This document shows, one piece after another, positions 51,947-60,125 of a DNA stretch of 64,000 nt; the first letter of the stretch is position 1, and every line of letters starts with the position of its first letter. The translations under genes and the position numbers were made by a program. Source of the stretch: Blastococcus sp. TF02A-26. Lineage in GTDB: Bacteria > Actinomycetota > Actinomycetes > Mycobacteriales > Geodermatophilaceae. The notes beneath the pieces were generated by a model. It was not told the origin of the DNA, ran no database searches, and saw nothing but the letters and a program-made list of their open reading frames with translations. Location of the stretch: assembly GCF_003319125.1 (NCBI RefSeq), contig NZ_QOHG01000001.1, positions 1 to 64,000 of the forward strand, read 5' to 3'.

Positions 51947-54641
51947 GCAGCAGAGCGCACCCGAGTCCCCCGAGCCGCAGCCGCCGGCGCACTGGGAGGC
52001 CGACATCGTGGCCGCCGACGGCGGCACCGTGCACCTGCGGCCCATCTGCCCGGACGACGCCGAGGGTCTCACCGGGCTCATGGAGCGCAGCTCCGACCAG
52101 ACCCGCTACTACCGGTTCTTCGGCCCGATGAAGCGATTGAGCGAGAAGGACCTGCGCCGCTTCACCCACGTCGACCACGACAACCGGGTCGCGTTCGTGC
52201 TGCTGCTGGGCGACCAGTTGATCGGCGTCGGTCGCTACGACCGCTACCCCGGGACCGACGACGCCGAGGTCGCCTTCCTGATCGAGGACGCCCACCAGGG
52301 CCGGGGACTGGGCTCGGTGCTGCTCGAGCACCTCGCCGCCGCCGCCCTGGAGCGCGGGATCAAGCAGTTCGTCGCCGAGGTGCTGGCGCAGAACAACCGC
52401 ATGGTCCGGGTCTTCCTCGACGCCGGGTACACGCCCACCCGGACCTACGAGGAGGGCGTGGTCCACCTCTCCTTCCCGATCGCGCCGACCGCGACCGCAC
52501 TCGCGGTGGCCTCGGAGCGCGAGCAGCGCAGCGAGTCCCGCTCCATCGCCCGGCTGCTGACGCCGTCCTCGGTCGCCGTGGTGGGCGCCAGCAACGACGA
52601 GAGCAAGATCGGCAACGCCGTCCTGCGGCACCTGCTCGGGTACGGGTTCGACGGCCCGATCTACCCGGTGAACCCCGGCGCCCGGCACGTCCGAGGCGTG
52701 CCCGCCTACGCCGGGCTGGAGGACATCCCCGGCGACGTCGACCTGGCCGTGGTCGCGGTCCCGGCCGACGAGGTCGCCGCCGTGGTGGAGGCCGCCCGAC
52801 GCAAGAAGGTGCACGGCCTGGTCGTCATCTCCGGCGGGTTCGGCGAGTCCGGAGACGAGGGCCGGGCCCGCGAGCGGGCGCTGGTGCTCGCCGCGCGGGC
52901 GTCGGGGATGCGCGTGGTCGGCCCGAACTGCCTGGGCATCGTGAGCACCGACCCCGCCGTCCGGCTCAACGCCAGCCTCGCCCCGCAGGTCCCCGGCCGC
53001 GGGCGGGTGGGCTTCTTCGCCCAGTCCGGCGCACTCGGGGGAGCGCTGCTGGAGCGGGCGCGGGCGCGCAACATCGGGCTGTCCAGCTTCGTGTCCGCCG
53101 GCAACCGGGCCGACGTCAGCGGCAACGACCTCCTCCAGTTCTGGGCCACCGACCCCGGCACCGAGGTGGTGCTGCTGCACCTGGAGAGCTTCGGCAACCC
53201 GCGCAAGTTCGCTCGCCTGGCCCGCTCGGTGGGCCGCACCAAGCCCGTGGTCGCGGTGAAGAGCGGCCGGCACGTGCGGATGACCGCCGGCCTGGCCGGC
53301 ACGTCGGTCGCGGTGCCCGAGGAGTCGGTGGCGGCGCTGTTCGCCTCGGCCGGCGTCATCCGGGTCGAGACGCTGGCCCAGCTCTTCGACGTCGGCACCC
53401 TGCTGGCCCACCAGCCGCTGCCGGCCGGCGACCGGGTGGCGATCGTGGGCAACTCCACGGCACTCGGCGTGCTCGTCGCCGACGCCGTCCTCGAGGAGGG
53501 CCTCGTGCTGGCCCACGACGCGCCGGTCGACGTCGGCACCACCGCCGGCCCCGAGGCCTTCGGCGCGGCGCTGCAGCGCGAGATCGACGACGACGCGGTG
53601 GACGCGGTCGTCGCGGTCTTCCTCCCGCCGCTGGCGCAGCGCGTGGAGCAGTTCGGGCACGCGCTGCTCGAGGTCGCCCGGAACTCGTCCAAGCCCGTGG
53701 TGGCGACCTTCCTGTCGAGCGAGGGCATCCCGCCCGAGCTCACCGTGCCCGGCGAGGACGGCACCCCGGCCCGCGGCTCGGTCCCGTCGTTCTCGACGCC
53801 GGAGCGGGCCGTCATCGCCCTGGCCAAGGTCGCCCAGTACGCGCGGTGGCGCCGTCGGCCGGTGGGCGAGCTGCCGGACCTCACCGACGTCGACGAGCCG
53901 GCCGCCCGCGCGCTCGTGCAGACGGTGCTGGCCGAGGGGCCCGAGGGGCGTTCCCTCACCGACGACGAGCTGATCCGGCTCCTGGGCGCCTACGGGCTCC
54001 CGCTGCTGCGGACGCACTCGGCCACCAGCGAGGAGGAGGCCGTCGCCGCGGCCGAGGCGATCGGCTACCCCGTGGTGCTCAAGTCGACCGCGCCCTGGTT
54101 GCGGCACCGCACCGACCTCGGTGGGGTCCGGATGGACCTGGCCGACGACGCCGCGGTCCGGACGGCGTTCGCCGCGATCCCGGCCGGCGACCCGGTGATC
54201 GTGCAGGAGATGGCCGCGCCGGGGGTGGCCACGGTGGTCGAGATCGTCGACGACCCCTCGTTCGGTGCGCTGGTGAGCTTCGGCGTCGGCGGCGTGGCGA
54301 CCGACCTGCTGGGGGACCGGGCCTACCGGACGCTCCCGCTGACCGACCTGGACGCCGCCGAGCTCGTCCGGGCGCCGCGGGCCTGGCCGCTGCTCAACGG
54401 CTACCGCGGCTCGGAGCCGGTCGACGTCGCGGCGCTGGAGGACCTGCTGCTCCGGGTGGCCCGGCTGGCCGACGACCTGCCCGAGGTGCTGTCGCTGACG
54501 CTGGACCCGGTGATCGTCGGGCCTCCCGACCCGTGGCACGGCGGACGGTCGCTGGTCATCGCCGGCGCGATGGCCCGGGTGGGGCAGCCGACCGCACGCG
54601 TCGACCCCGGTCCGCGCAAGATGCGCAGCCCCGGCGTCTGA
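51939..54641 (+). CDS. Pat-type protein lysine acetyltransferase, GNAT domain at the N-terminus
   Basis: A 900-residue protein. The GNAT domain (about 25-180, with D-A-H-Q-G-R-G-L-G-S-V-L-L-E-H as the CoA loop) comes first. A CoA-binding domain (L-T-P-S-S-V-A-V-V-G-A-S-N, about 205-300), a succinyl-CoA-ligase-like region and a C-terminal ATP-grasp domain follow. In classic Pat the GNAT is C-terminal. The H-T-G motif of active ADP-forming acetyl-CoA synthetases is missing (the region reads G-R-H-V-R-M-T-A-G-L-A-G-T-S), so the synthetase half is probably a sensor. It likely acetylates Acs, opposed by AcuC. Confidence 0.88.
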   Translation: MTEQQSAPESPEPQPPAHWEADIVAADGGTVHLRPICPDDAEGLTGLMERSSDQTRYYRFFGPMKRLSEKDLRRFTHVDHDNRVAFVLLLGDQLIGVGRYDRYPGTDDAEVAFLIEDAHQGRGLGSVLLEHLAAAALERGIKQFVAEVLAQNNRMVRVFLDAGYTPTRTYEEGVVHLSFPIAPTATALAVASEREQRSESRSIARLLTPSSVAVVGASNDESKIGNAVLRHLLGYGFDGPIYPVNPGARHVRGVPAYAGLEDIPGDVDLAVVAVPADEVAAVVEAARRKKVHGLVVISGGFGESGDEGRARERALVLAARASGMRVVGPNCLGIVSTDPAVRLNASLAPQVPGRGRVGFFAQSGALGGALLERARARNIGLSSFVSAGNRADVSGNDLLQFWATDPGTEVVLLHLESFGNPRKFARLARSVGRTKPVVAVKSGRHVRMTAGLAGTSVAVPEESVAALFASAGVIRVETLAQLFDVGTLLAHQPLPAGDRVAIVGNSTALGVLVADAVLEEGLVLAHDAPVDVGTTAGPEAFGAALQREIDDDAVDAVVAVFLPPLAQRVEQFGHALLEVARNSSKPVVATFLSSEGIPPELTVPGEDGTPARGSVPSFSTPERAVIALAKVAQYARWRRRPVGELPDLTDVDEPAARALVQTVLAEGPEGRSLTDDELIRLLGAYGLPLLRTHSATSEEEAVAAAEAIGYPVVLKSTAPWLRHRTDLGGVRMDLADDAAVRTAFAAIPAGDPVIVQEMAAPGVATVVEIVDDPSFGALVSFGVGGVATDLLGDRAYRTLPLTDLDAAELVRAPRAWPLLNGYRGSEPVDVAALEDLLLRVARLADDLPEVLSLTLDPVIVGPPDPWHGGRSLVIAGAMARVGQPTARVDPGPRKMRSPGV

Positions 54642-54645
54642 GACG

Positions 54646-54683
54646 CCAGGAGGCCCGCCCCCGGGTGGGGACGGGCCTCCTGG
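54646..54683. terminator. 12-bp hairpin between the convergent pat and sigB genes
   Basis: CCAGGAGGCCCG (54646-54657) pairs perfectly with CGGGCCTCCTGG (54672-54683), and the loop can extend pairing through CCCC/GGGG. It lies between two facing stops and should end both transcripts. Confidence 0.8.
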
Positions 54684-54694
54684 GAGGTGGTGCG

Positions 54695-55678
54695 TCAGGC
54701 CAGGTAGTCGCGCAGGGCGTCGGCGCGCTGCGGGTCGCGCAGCTTGGCCATCGTCTCCCGCTCGATCTGCCGGACCCGCTCGCGGGACAGACCGAACTGC
54801 TTGCCGATCTGCTCCAGCGTGCGCGGCTGGCCGCCGTCGAGGCCGAAGCGGAGGACGACGACGTCGCGCTCGCGCTCCTCGAGGGTCTGCAGCACGTTCC
54901 GGACGTCGCCCTTCATCATCTGGAAGGCGACGGCGTCCTCGGCGACCGCGGCGTCGGCGTCCTCGATGAAGTCACCGAGCCGGGACTCCTCGTCGGCGCC
55001 GACGGTCTGGTCCAGGCTGACCAGGTCGCGGCTGTACTCCAGCAGCTCGGTGATCCGCTCCGGGGTCATGTCGAGCTCCAGGCCCAGCTCCTCGGCGGTG
55101 GGCTCCCGCTCCAGCTCCTGGTGGATCCGGCGACGGGTGCGCACCACCTTGTTGACCTGCTCGGCCAGGTGGACGGGCAGCCGGATGGTCCGGCCGGAGT
55201 CGGCCATGGCGCGGGTGATGGCCTGGCGGATCCACCACGTCGCGTAGGTCGAGAACTTGAAGCCCTTGGTGTAGTCGAACTTCTCGACCGCACGGATCAG
55301 GCCGACGTTCCCCTCCTGGATGAGGTCGAGGAAGGTCATGCCGTGGCCGGTGTAGCGCTTGGCCACCGAGACCACGAGCCGGAGGTTGGCCTCCAGCAGG
55401 TGGCGCTTGGCGGCCTTGCCGTCGGCGGCGAGAGCCGTGTAGTCGCGCTTGACCGCGGGCGTCAGCTGGCGCTCGCCCAGGAGCCGCTCGGCGTACAACC
55501 CCGCCTCGATGCGCTTGGCCAGCTCGACCTCCTGCTCGGCCGTGAGCAGGGCGGTCTTGCCGATGGTGTTCAGGTACACCCGGACGAGGTCGGTGGACAC
55601 CAGGCCGCTGGTGTCGGGCTCGCGACGGGGCGAGCGGACCTCGAGGGCGTCGTCGGGGGAAGACTGCAGCAGCGTCAC
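54695..55678 (-). CDS. sigB: Group 2 sigma factor SigB (RpoD/HrdB-related)
   Basis: A 327-residue sigma factor. Region 1.2 begins [11 protein letters not shown], region 2 has [23 protein letters not shown] and [10 protein letters not shown], and region 4 ends with [10 protein letters not shown]. The large acidic N-terminal region 1.1 of the primary sigma factor is absent, which fits SigB. It directs polymerase under stress and stationary phase. GTG 55678. An ECF-type promoter lies about 145 bases upstream. The ideR-sigB neighbourhood is shared with mycobacteria. Confidence 0.92.
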   Translation of the reverse strand: MTLLQSSPDDALEVRSPRREPDTSGLVSTDLVRVYLNTIGKTALLTAEQEVELAKRIEAGLYAERLLGERQLTPAVKRDYTALAADGKAAKRHLLEANLRLVVSVAKRYTGHGMTFLDLIQEGNVGLIRAVEKFDYTKGFKFSTYATWWIRQAITRAMADSGRTIRLPVHLAEQVNKVVRTRRRIHQELEREPTAEELGLELDMTPERITELLEYSRDLVSLDQTVGADEESRLGDFIEDADAAVAEDAVAFQMMKGDVRNVLQTLEERERDVVVLRFGLDGGQPRTLEQIGKQFGLSRERVRQIERETMAKLRDPQRADALRDYLA

Positions 55679-55820
55679 GATGTGTCTTCGTCCTTGCCTC
55701 TGGTTCGGATGCCCCAGCCGGACGTCGATGTCGGCGGGGCGACCGGGCGTCGATGTGAGGGTCCCGGTGCCGGCCGGCGGCCCTCGCTCTATCTCGTCTG
55801 TCTGTGTGGTACGCCCTGTC

Positions 55821-55848
55821 CAACGGCCACGACGGGGCCGGGTGTTCC
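55821..55848 (-). promoter_or_regulatory. ECF-type promoter of sigB (GGAACA-N17-CGTTG)
   Basis: On the minus strand, GGAACA (55843-55848) and CGTTG (55821-55825) are 17 bases apart, matching the SigE/SigH-type consensus GGAAYA-N17-20-cGTTg that drives sigB in mycobacteria. The transcript would have a leader of roughly 135 bases. The rest of 55679-55949 shows nothing else I can name. Confidence 0.6.
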
Positions 55849-55949
55849 ACGTCGGGGCCCTTCACAGCCAACCCACAGGGCGTGTGTTGCGTCACCCGTC
55901 CCTACCCGGTCGCGGCCGGGTCGAACTACAGCCGTGGAAGTCCGGCGGA

Positions 55950-56381
55950 TCAGACCTCGAGCAACAGCGTCATCGGCCCGTCGTTGACCGACGAGACGAG
56001 CATGCGGGCGCCGAACCGCCCGGTGGCGACCTCCGCGCCCCGGCGACGGAGCTCGGCCACCACCTCGTCGACCAGCGGCTCGGCCACCTCTCCCGGCGCG
56101 GCGTCGGTCCAGGACGGACGACGTCCCTTCCTCGTGTCGCCGTAGAGAGTGAACTGGCTGATCACGAGCACCGGCAGGCCGAGGTCCGCGGCCGAGGTCG
56201 CACCGTCCTCACCAGCGAAGACCCGCAGCTCGTGCACCTTGCGGGCGAGCGTGCGGGCCGCGTCGACGTCGTCCTCGCGACCCACGCCGACCAACGCCAG
56301 CAGCCCGCGGCCGATCTCGCCGACGACGACGTCGTCCACCGTTACAGCCGCTGTAGCGACCCTGCTCACGACCGCGCGCAC
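55950..56381 (-). CDS. dtd: D-aminoacyl-tRNA deacylase
   Basis: A 143-residue proofreading enzyme that removes D-amino acids from mischarged tRNA. M-R-A-V-V-S-R-V at the start, V-I-S-Q-F-T-L-Y-G (catalytic Thr region) and V-N-D-G-P-M-T-L (the Gly-cisPro motif) identify it. The length is normal. GTG 56381 begins 4 bases after the upstream GNAT stop, so it is co-transcribed with the two preceding minus-strand genes. Confidence 0.95.
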   Translation of the reverse strand: MRAVVSRVATAAVTVDDVVVGEIGRGLLALVGVGREDDVDAARTLARKVHELRVFAGEDGATSAADLGLPVLVISQFTLYGDTRKGRRPSWTDAAPGEVAEPLVDEVVAELRRRGAEVATGRFGARMLVSSVNDGPMTLLLEV

Positions 56382-56385
56382 GTGC

Positions 56386-57198
56386 TCAGCCCGCGCCCGG
56401 GAGGTCCCTGCGCATGTACCCGTAGGCGTAGGCGGGGGAGTAGCCCGCGCGGCGGTAGGCCCGCTTGGCCGCGTCGTTGCCCGCGCCGACCTGCAGGTAG
56501 CTCCGTGCGGCGCCGCGGGACCGGCCCCAGGCCGCGATCTCCCGGACGACGGTCCCGATCAGCCCCCGACCGCGGTACTCCACCGCGGTCGCGCAGTTGA
56601 AGACCCCCAGCAGGCCGCCGGAGGTGGTGCCGCGCCCGACGGCCGCCGGCACGCCGTCCACCCGCACCGTCACGCCGAGGCCGGGCATGGCGACCAGGTC
56701 CAGCGAGCGGCCCAGGACCGCGGTGCGCTCCTCGTCCTCCGCCGTCACCGCCCGCCAGTCCTCGAGCCACTCCGCCGTGGGGGGGCAGTCCACGCGGACC
56801 CTGGGCTCACCGGCCCGGCCGGACGCGGCCAGCTCGGCGACCTCGCCGGTGAAGACGTCCGAGGGGACGGCGAAGGTGTAGCCCCGTCCGGCCAGCAGCT
56901 CGGCCAGGTCGTCGGTGACCCCGTGGACGACCTGGACGGCCACGGGCAGGTCACGGGCCCGGTAGAACTCCTCGACCATCGCCAGGTCGGTCGCCAGCTG
57001 CTCGCCGTCGGGGGGCGGGTCCAGGGGTGGCAGTGCGGAGTTCGGCCGGGTGTTGTGGTCGCGCTCGAGGTGGCGCAGGTGCCAGCCGCGCACCGCGACC
57101 GTCTCCAGCGCCGGCCAGGACGCGTCGGCGTGGTGCTCCAGCACGGCGATCCCGGCCGGGGTCGGCGCCGGCCCGGTCACGACGTCGCGGTCAGGCAT
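56386..57198 (-). CDS. GNAT N-acetyltransferase with N-terminal extension
   Basis: A 270-residue protein. The C-terminal GNAT domain (about 150-265) has V-E-Y-R-G-R-G-L-I-G-T-V-V-R as the CoA loop and A-K-R-A-Y-R-R-A-G-Y-S as the end motif. The N-terminal 130 residues look like a degenerate second GNAT lobe, as in tandem-GNAT proteins. The substrate is unknown. ATG 57198 overlaps the preceding stop by 8 bases. Confidence 0.85.
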   Translation of the reverse strand: MPDRDVVTGPAPTPAGIAVLEHHADASWPALETVAVRGWHLRHLERDHNTRPNSALPPLDPPPDGEQLATDLAMVEEFYRARDLPVAVQVVHGVTDDLAELLAGRGYTFAVPSDVFTGEVAELAASGRAGEPRVRVDCPPTAEWLEDWRAVTAEDEERTAVLGRSLDLVAMPGLGVTVRVDGVPAAVGRGTTSGGLLGVFNCATAVEYRGRGLIGTVVREIAAWGRSRGAARSYLQVGAGNDAAKRAYRRAGYSPAYAYGYMRRDLPGAG

Positions 57199-58093
57199 CG
57201 GCCGTCTGCGCCGCGGCGCCGGGCGCCACCCACTCGCCCCGGCGCTTCAGGCTCTCGAACCGCTCCATGGTCCTGCGGATGTCCCCTTCGTTCTCGCTGT
57301 GCACGTAGCGCGTCGTCCGGCCGTCGCGGCCGACCTGGTCGCGGTGCATCGCGCGCGACCCGGGGACCTGCCAGTCGAAGATCGTGACGTTCTCACACAG
57401 CTCGCCGGGGCAGGTGGTGCGGTCCACGAGCCAGCACTGGACGCCGATGGCGCGGTGCTCCTCGGCCAGCCGGCGCATGTCCTCCTCGCAGTGGGGGTCG
57501 GTCAGGAACACCCGCTCGACCTGGAAACCGCGCTGGATCTTCTCCTCGTGCGCCGCCAGGAACGCGCGTCCCTTCTCCGGGGTACGCCACCACTCGAGGT
57601 CCCCGCTGTCGGTGACGGCGTGCAGCGTCCGGGTCGCGGCGGCCAGCTTCTGCTTGAGCCAGGCCGGCCCCGGCTGGCTCTCGAAGCGCCCGGAGGCCAG
57701 CTCCCGGAGTTCCCGCTCCGCCTCGTGCAGGGCCGTCAGCGCGGCCTTCTGGAGCTGGGGGGAGTAGGCGCGGACGCCCTTCTGGTACTCGAGCACCCGC
57801 ACCACGAGCTCGCTGACCTCGGGCCGGTGCTCGCGCGGCAGGTCGTTCAGGGCGATCTCGACGTTGCTGCGGATGTCCAGCCGCAGCACCAGCTCCAGGC
57901 ACAGCCCCAGGACGACGCCCAGCAGACCCAGGCCGAGCGTCGAGAGGTTGACCAGGCCGCTGAGGTCGACCCCGTCCTGGACGGACTGCGGGGACAGCGC
58001 GGTCGTCAGGACACCCAGCCCGACACCGGAGACGGCGCCGATGCCGGTCACCATCCACGCGGCCCGGCCCTCGCGCAGGCGCAGTGTGCGCAT
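57191..58093 (-). CDS. Two-helix membrane protein with large cytoplasmic domain
   Basis: A 300-residue protein I cannot place. Two hydrophobic helices (about 13-32 and 47-68) are followed by about 230 soluble residues. V-E-R-V-F-L-T-D-P-H-C-E-E-D-M-R-R-L-A-E-E-H and Q-C-W-L-V-D-R-T-T-C-P look like an alpha/beta fold with paired Cys, faintly like degenerate phospholipase-D-type sensor domains, but no H-x-K-x4-D motif is present. ATG 58093 has a GAGGGGGGA ribosome site. It heads the operon with the GNAT and dtd genes. Confidence 0.6.
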   Translation of the reverse strand: MRTLRLREGRAAWMVTGIGAVSGVGLGVLTTALSPQSVQDGVDLSGLVNLSTLGLGLLGVVLGLCLELVLRLDIRSNVEIALNDLPREHRPEVSELVVRVLEYQKGVRAYSPQLQKAALTALHEAERELRELASGRFESQPGPAWLKQKLAAATRTLHAVTDSGDLEWWRTPEKGRAFLAAHEEKIQRGFQVERVFLTDPHCEEDMRRLAEEHRAIGVQCWLVDRTTCPGELCENVTIFDWQVPGSRAMHRDQVGRDGRTTRYVHSENEGDIRRTMERFESLKRRGEWVAPGAAAQTADA

Positions 58094-58203
58094 CGTCCCC
58101 CCTCGCTCCGGTGACTCCCCGTGGTGTCCTCCTCCGTGTAACGGCACGATCCCGGCCCGCATCCATCCCTCGGAGGGGTGGTTGCCCCGACGCGGGGCTG
58201 CGG

Positions 58204-58209
58204 CACGAT
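58204..58209 (+). promoter_or_regulatory. Possible leaderless -10 (CACGAT) of the HhH-GPD-like gene
   Basis: CACGAT, one mismatch from TANNNT, ends 6 bases before GTG 58216. The gene at 2159 has the same CACGAT and spacing on the minus strand. Confidence 0.35.
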
Positions 58210-58215
58210 CTCCCC

Positions 58216-58800
58216 GTGCCCACCCTGACGCTCACCCAGGACCCCGTCGCCGACGAGCTGCTGAGCCGCGACCCGCTCGCCCTGCTGCTGGGCATGCTGT
58301 TCGACCAGCAGTTCCCGATGGAGCGCGCCTTCGCCGGCCCGCGGCTGCTGGCCGAGCGGATGGGGGTCGAGACCCTCTCGGCGGCGCAGCTGGCCGACGC
58401 CGACCCGGAGCAGGTCGCCGCGTGGTTCCAGGGGCCGCCCGCCGTCCACCGTTACCCGGGCTCGATGGCCGCACGTGCCCAGGCGGTGTGCCGGCTGCTG
58501 GTCGAGCGCTACGACGGCCGCGCCGAGGCGCTGTGGGCCGATGCCCCGGACGGGAAGACGCTGCTGGAGCGGATCGGGGAGCTGCCGGGCTTCGGCGCCC
58601 AGAAGGCGAAGATCTTCGTGGCGCTGCTCGGCAAGCAGTACGGCGTGACGCCGCCGGGCTGGCGGGAGGCCGCCGGCGAGTACGGCGAGGAGGGCTCGCG
58701 GCGGTCGGTCGCCGACATCACCGGGCCCGAGTCGCTGGCCGAGGTTCGGCGGACGAAGCAGGAGAAGAAGCAGGCCGCGAAGGCCGCCGCCGGCTCCTGA
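58216..58800 (+). CDS. HhH-GPD family protein (DNA glycosylase-like)
   Basis: A 194-residue helical protein of the HhH-GPD type. G-M-L-F-D-Q-Q-F-P-M-E-R-A-F begins the fold and L-P-G-F-G-A-Q-K-A-K-I-F is the helix-hairpin-helix. The downstream catalytic Asp of true glycosylases is not obvious, and the C-terminus is a Lys-rich tail (K-Q-E-K-K-Q-A-A-K-A). It may bind DNA without base excision or act on an unusual lesion. GTG 58216. It is divergent from the two-helix protein gene. Confidence 0.75.
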   Translation: MPTLTLTQDPVADELLSRDPLALLLGMLFDQQFPMERAFAGPRLLAERMGVETLSAAQLADADPEQVAAWFQGPPAVHRYPGSMAARAQAVCRLLVERYDGRAEALWADAPDGKTLLERIGELPGFGAQKAKIFVALLGKQYGVTPPGWREAAGEYGEEGSRRSVADITGPESLAEVRRTKQEKKQAAKAAAGS

Positions 58801-58936
58801 GCGGGTCCCGGCGGGTGCCTGCATCGTGCGCGATCCGGTGGCACGATGGGCGCCAGGAGCCGGGGGGCTCCGGGGGCCGACGGACCGCTCGCCGACTCCT
58901 CCCCACCACCCCCGGCCGGTCCAGGGAAGGGCACCC

Positions 58937-59290
58937 GTGGCCTTCAGCCAGCAGTCCGCACGATCCCGGCGAGCAGAGTCGGTCCTCATCACCGAGGCCG
59001 CGCCGAGCCTCGCCGAGCAGCACGCCGCCCGGAAACGCCGGTACGTCATCACGATGCTGATCCGCATCGTGAGCGTGGTCCTGGCGGCGGCGTTCTACCA
59101 GACCCTGTGGCTGGCGATCATCTTCGCGGTGCTCGGCACCGTGCTGCCGTGGGTCGCGGTCGTCATGGCCAACGACCGGCCGCCGAAGAAGAAGCTCGAC
59201 CCGCACCGCTACCGTCCGCCGGCGCCGGACCGGATCCTCACCGAGCCGGTGCGCCGCGCGATCGAGCCCGGGCGGGTCATCGAGCACTGA
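58937..59290 (+). CDS. DUF3099 membrane protein
   Basis: A 117-residue protein with two membrane helices (about 37-56 and 60-80). It carries the conserved R-K-R-R-Y-V-I-T-M-L-I-R-I and a final basic/proline tail (P-P-K-K-K-L-D-P-H-R-Y). V-L-I-T-E-A near residue 16 is the family opening. Function is unknown. GTG 58937 has AGGGAAGG upstream. It is convergent with the siderophore ATPase gene, 7 bases apart. Confidence 0.85.
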   Translation: MAFSQQSARSRRAESVLITEAAPSLAEQHAARKRRYVITMLIRIVSVVLAAAFYQTLWLAIIFAVLGTVLPWVAVVMANDRPPKKKLDPHRYRPPAPDRILTEPVRRAIEPGRVIEH

Positions 59291-59301
59291 CCCGGGGTCA
59301 G
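59287..59301. terminator. Short palindrome spanning both convergent stops
   Basis: CTGACC (59287-59292) and GGTCAG (59296-59301) pair around a 3-base loop. They contain the TGA of the DUF3099 gene and the stop of the facing ATPase gene. The stem is only 6 bp, so termination is uncertain. Confidence 0.35.
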
Positions 59302-60125
59302 CCGCGGGGAGCGACCTCGGCCGGTGCCGTCACGTGGTGGCGGCCCAGCGGCAGCATCAGCGGGGCGCCCGAGGTCGGGTCGACGATCACCGTGCTGTCG
59401 AGGCCGAACACCGCGCGCACGCAGTCCTCGGTGAGCACCTCGGCGGGCGTGCCGACGGCGTGCACCCGCCCCCCGGCGAGCGCCACCAGGTGGTCGGCGT
59501 AGCGCGCGGCGAGGTTCAGGTCGTGCAGCACCATCACGATCGTCGTCCCGCGGGTGCGGTTGAGGTCGGTGAGCAGGTCCAGCACCTCGACCTGGTGGGC
59601 GACGTCCAGGAACGTCGTCGGCTCGTCGAGCAGCAGCAGGTCGGTCTGCTGGGCCAGCGCCATCGCGATCCAGACCCGCTGCCGCTGCCCGCCGGAGAGC
59701 TCGTCCACGGCGCGGTCGGCGAGCTCGGTCGTGTGCGTCGCCTCCAGGGCGGCGGCCACCGCGGCGTCGTCCTCCCGGCTCCACCGGGAGAACACGCCCT
59801 GGTGCGGGTGCCGGCCACGGCCCACCAGGTCGGCGACGGTGATGCCCTCGGGGGCGATCGGGGACTGGGGGAGCAGGCCGAGCGTGCGGGCCAGCTCCTT
59901 GGCCGGCATCCGGTGCACCGCGCGGCCGTCGAGCAGGACCTGACCGGCCCGGGGGGACAGCAGCCGCGACATCGACCGCAGCAGGGTCGACTTGCCGCAG
60001 GCGTTCGCCCCCACGATCGCGGTGATCCGCCCCGCCGGGACGACCAGGTCCAGGCCCTCGATCACCGTGCGCTCGCCGTACGCGAGCGACAGCCCCTCCG
60101 CCGTCAGCGAGTGGGTCGTCGTCAC
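59298..60125 (-). CDS. Fe-siderophore ABC transporter, ATP-binding protein
   Basis: A 275-residue FepC/FecE-type ATPase. Walker A G-A-N-A-C-G-K-S-T (about 40-48), L-P-Q as Q-loop, signature L-S-G-G-Q-R-Q-R-V, Walker B L-L-L-L-D-E-P-T-T and L-H-D-L-N as switch. The G-R-x-P-H segment (V-G-R-G-R-H-P-H) is typical of the siderophore class. GTG 60125 overlaps the permease stop by four bases. It is the last gene of the four-gene operon. Confidence 0.93.
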   Translation of the reverse strand: MTTTHSLTAEGLSLAYGERTVIEGLDLVVPAGRITAIVGANACGKSTLLRSMSRLLSPRAGQVLLDGRAVHRMPAKELARTLGLLPQSPIAPEGITVADLVGRGRHPHQGVFSRWSREDDAAVAAALEATHTTELADRAVDELSGGQRQRVWIAMALAQQTDLLLLDEPTTFLDVAHQVEVLDLLTDLNRTRGTTIVMVLHDLNLAARYADHLVALAGGRVHAVGTPAEVLTEDCVRAVFGLDSTVIVDPTSGAPLMLPLGRHHVTAPAEVAPRG

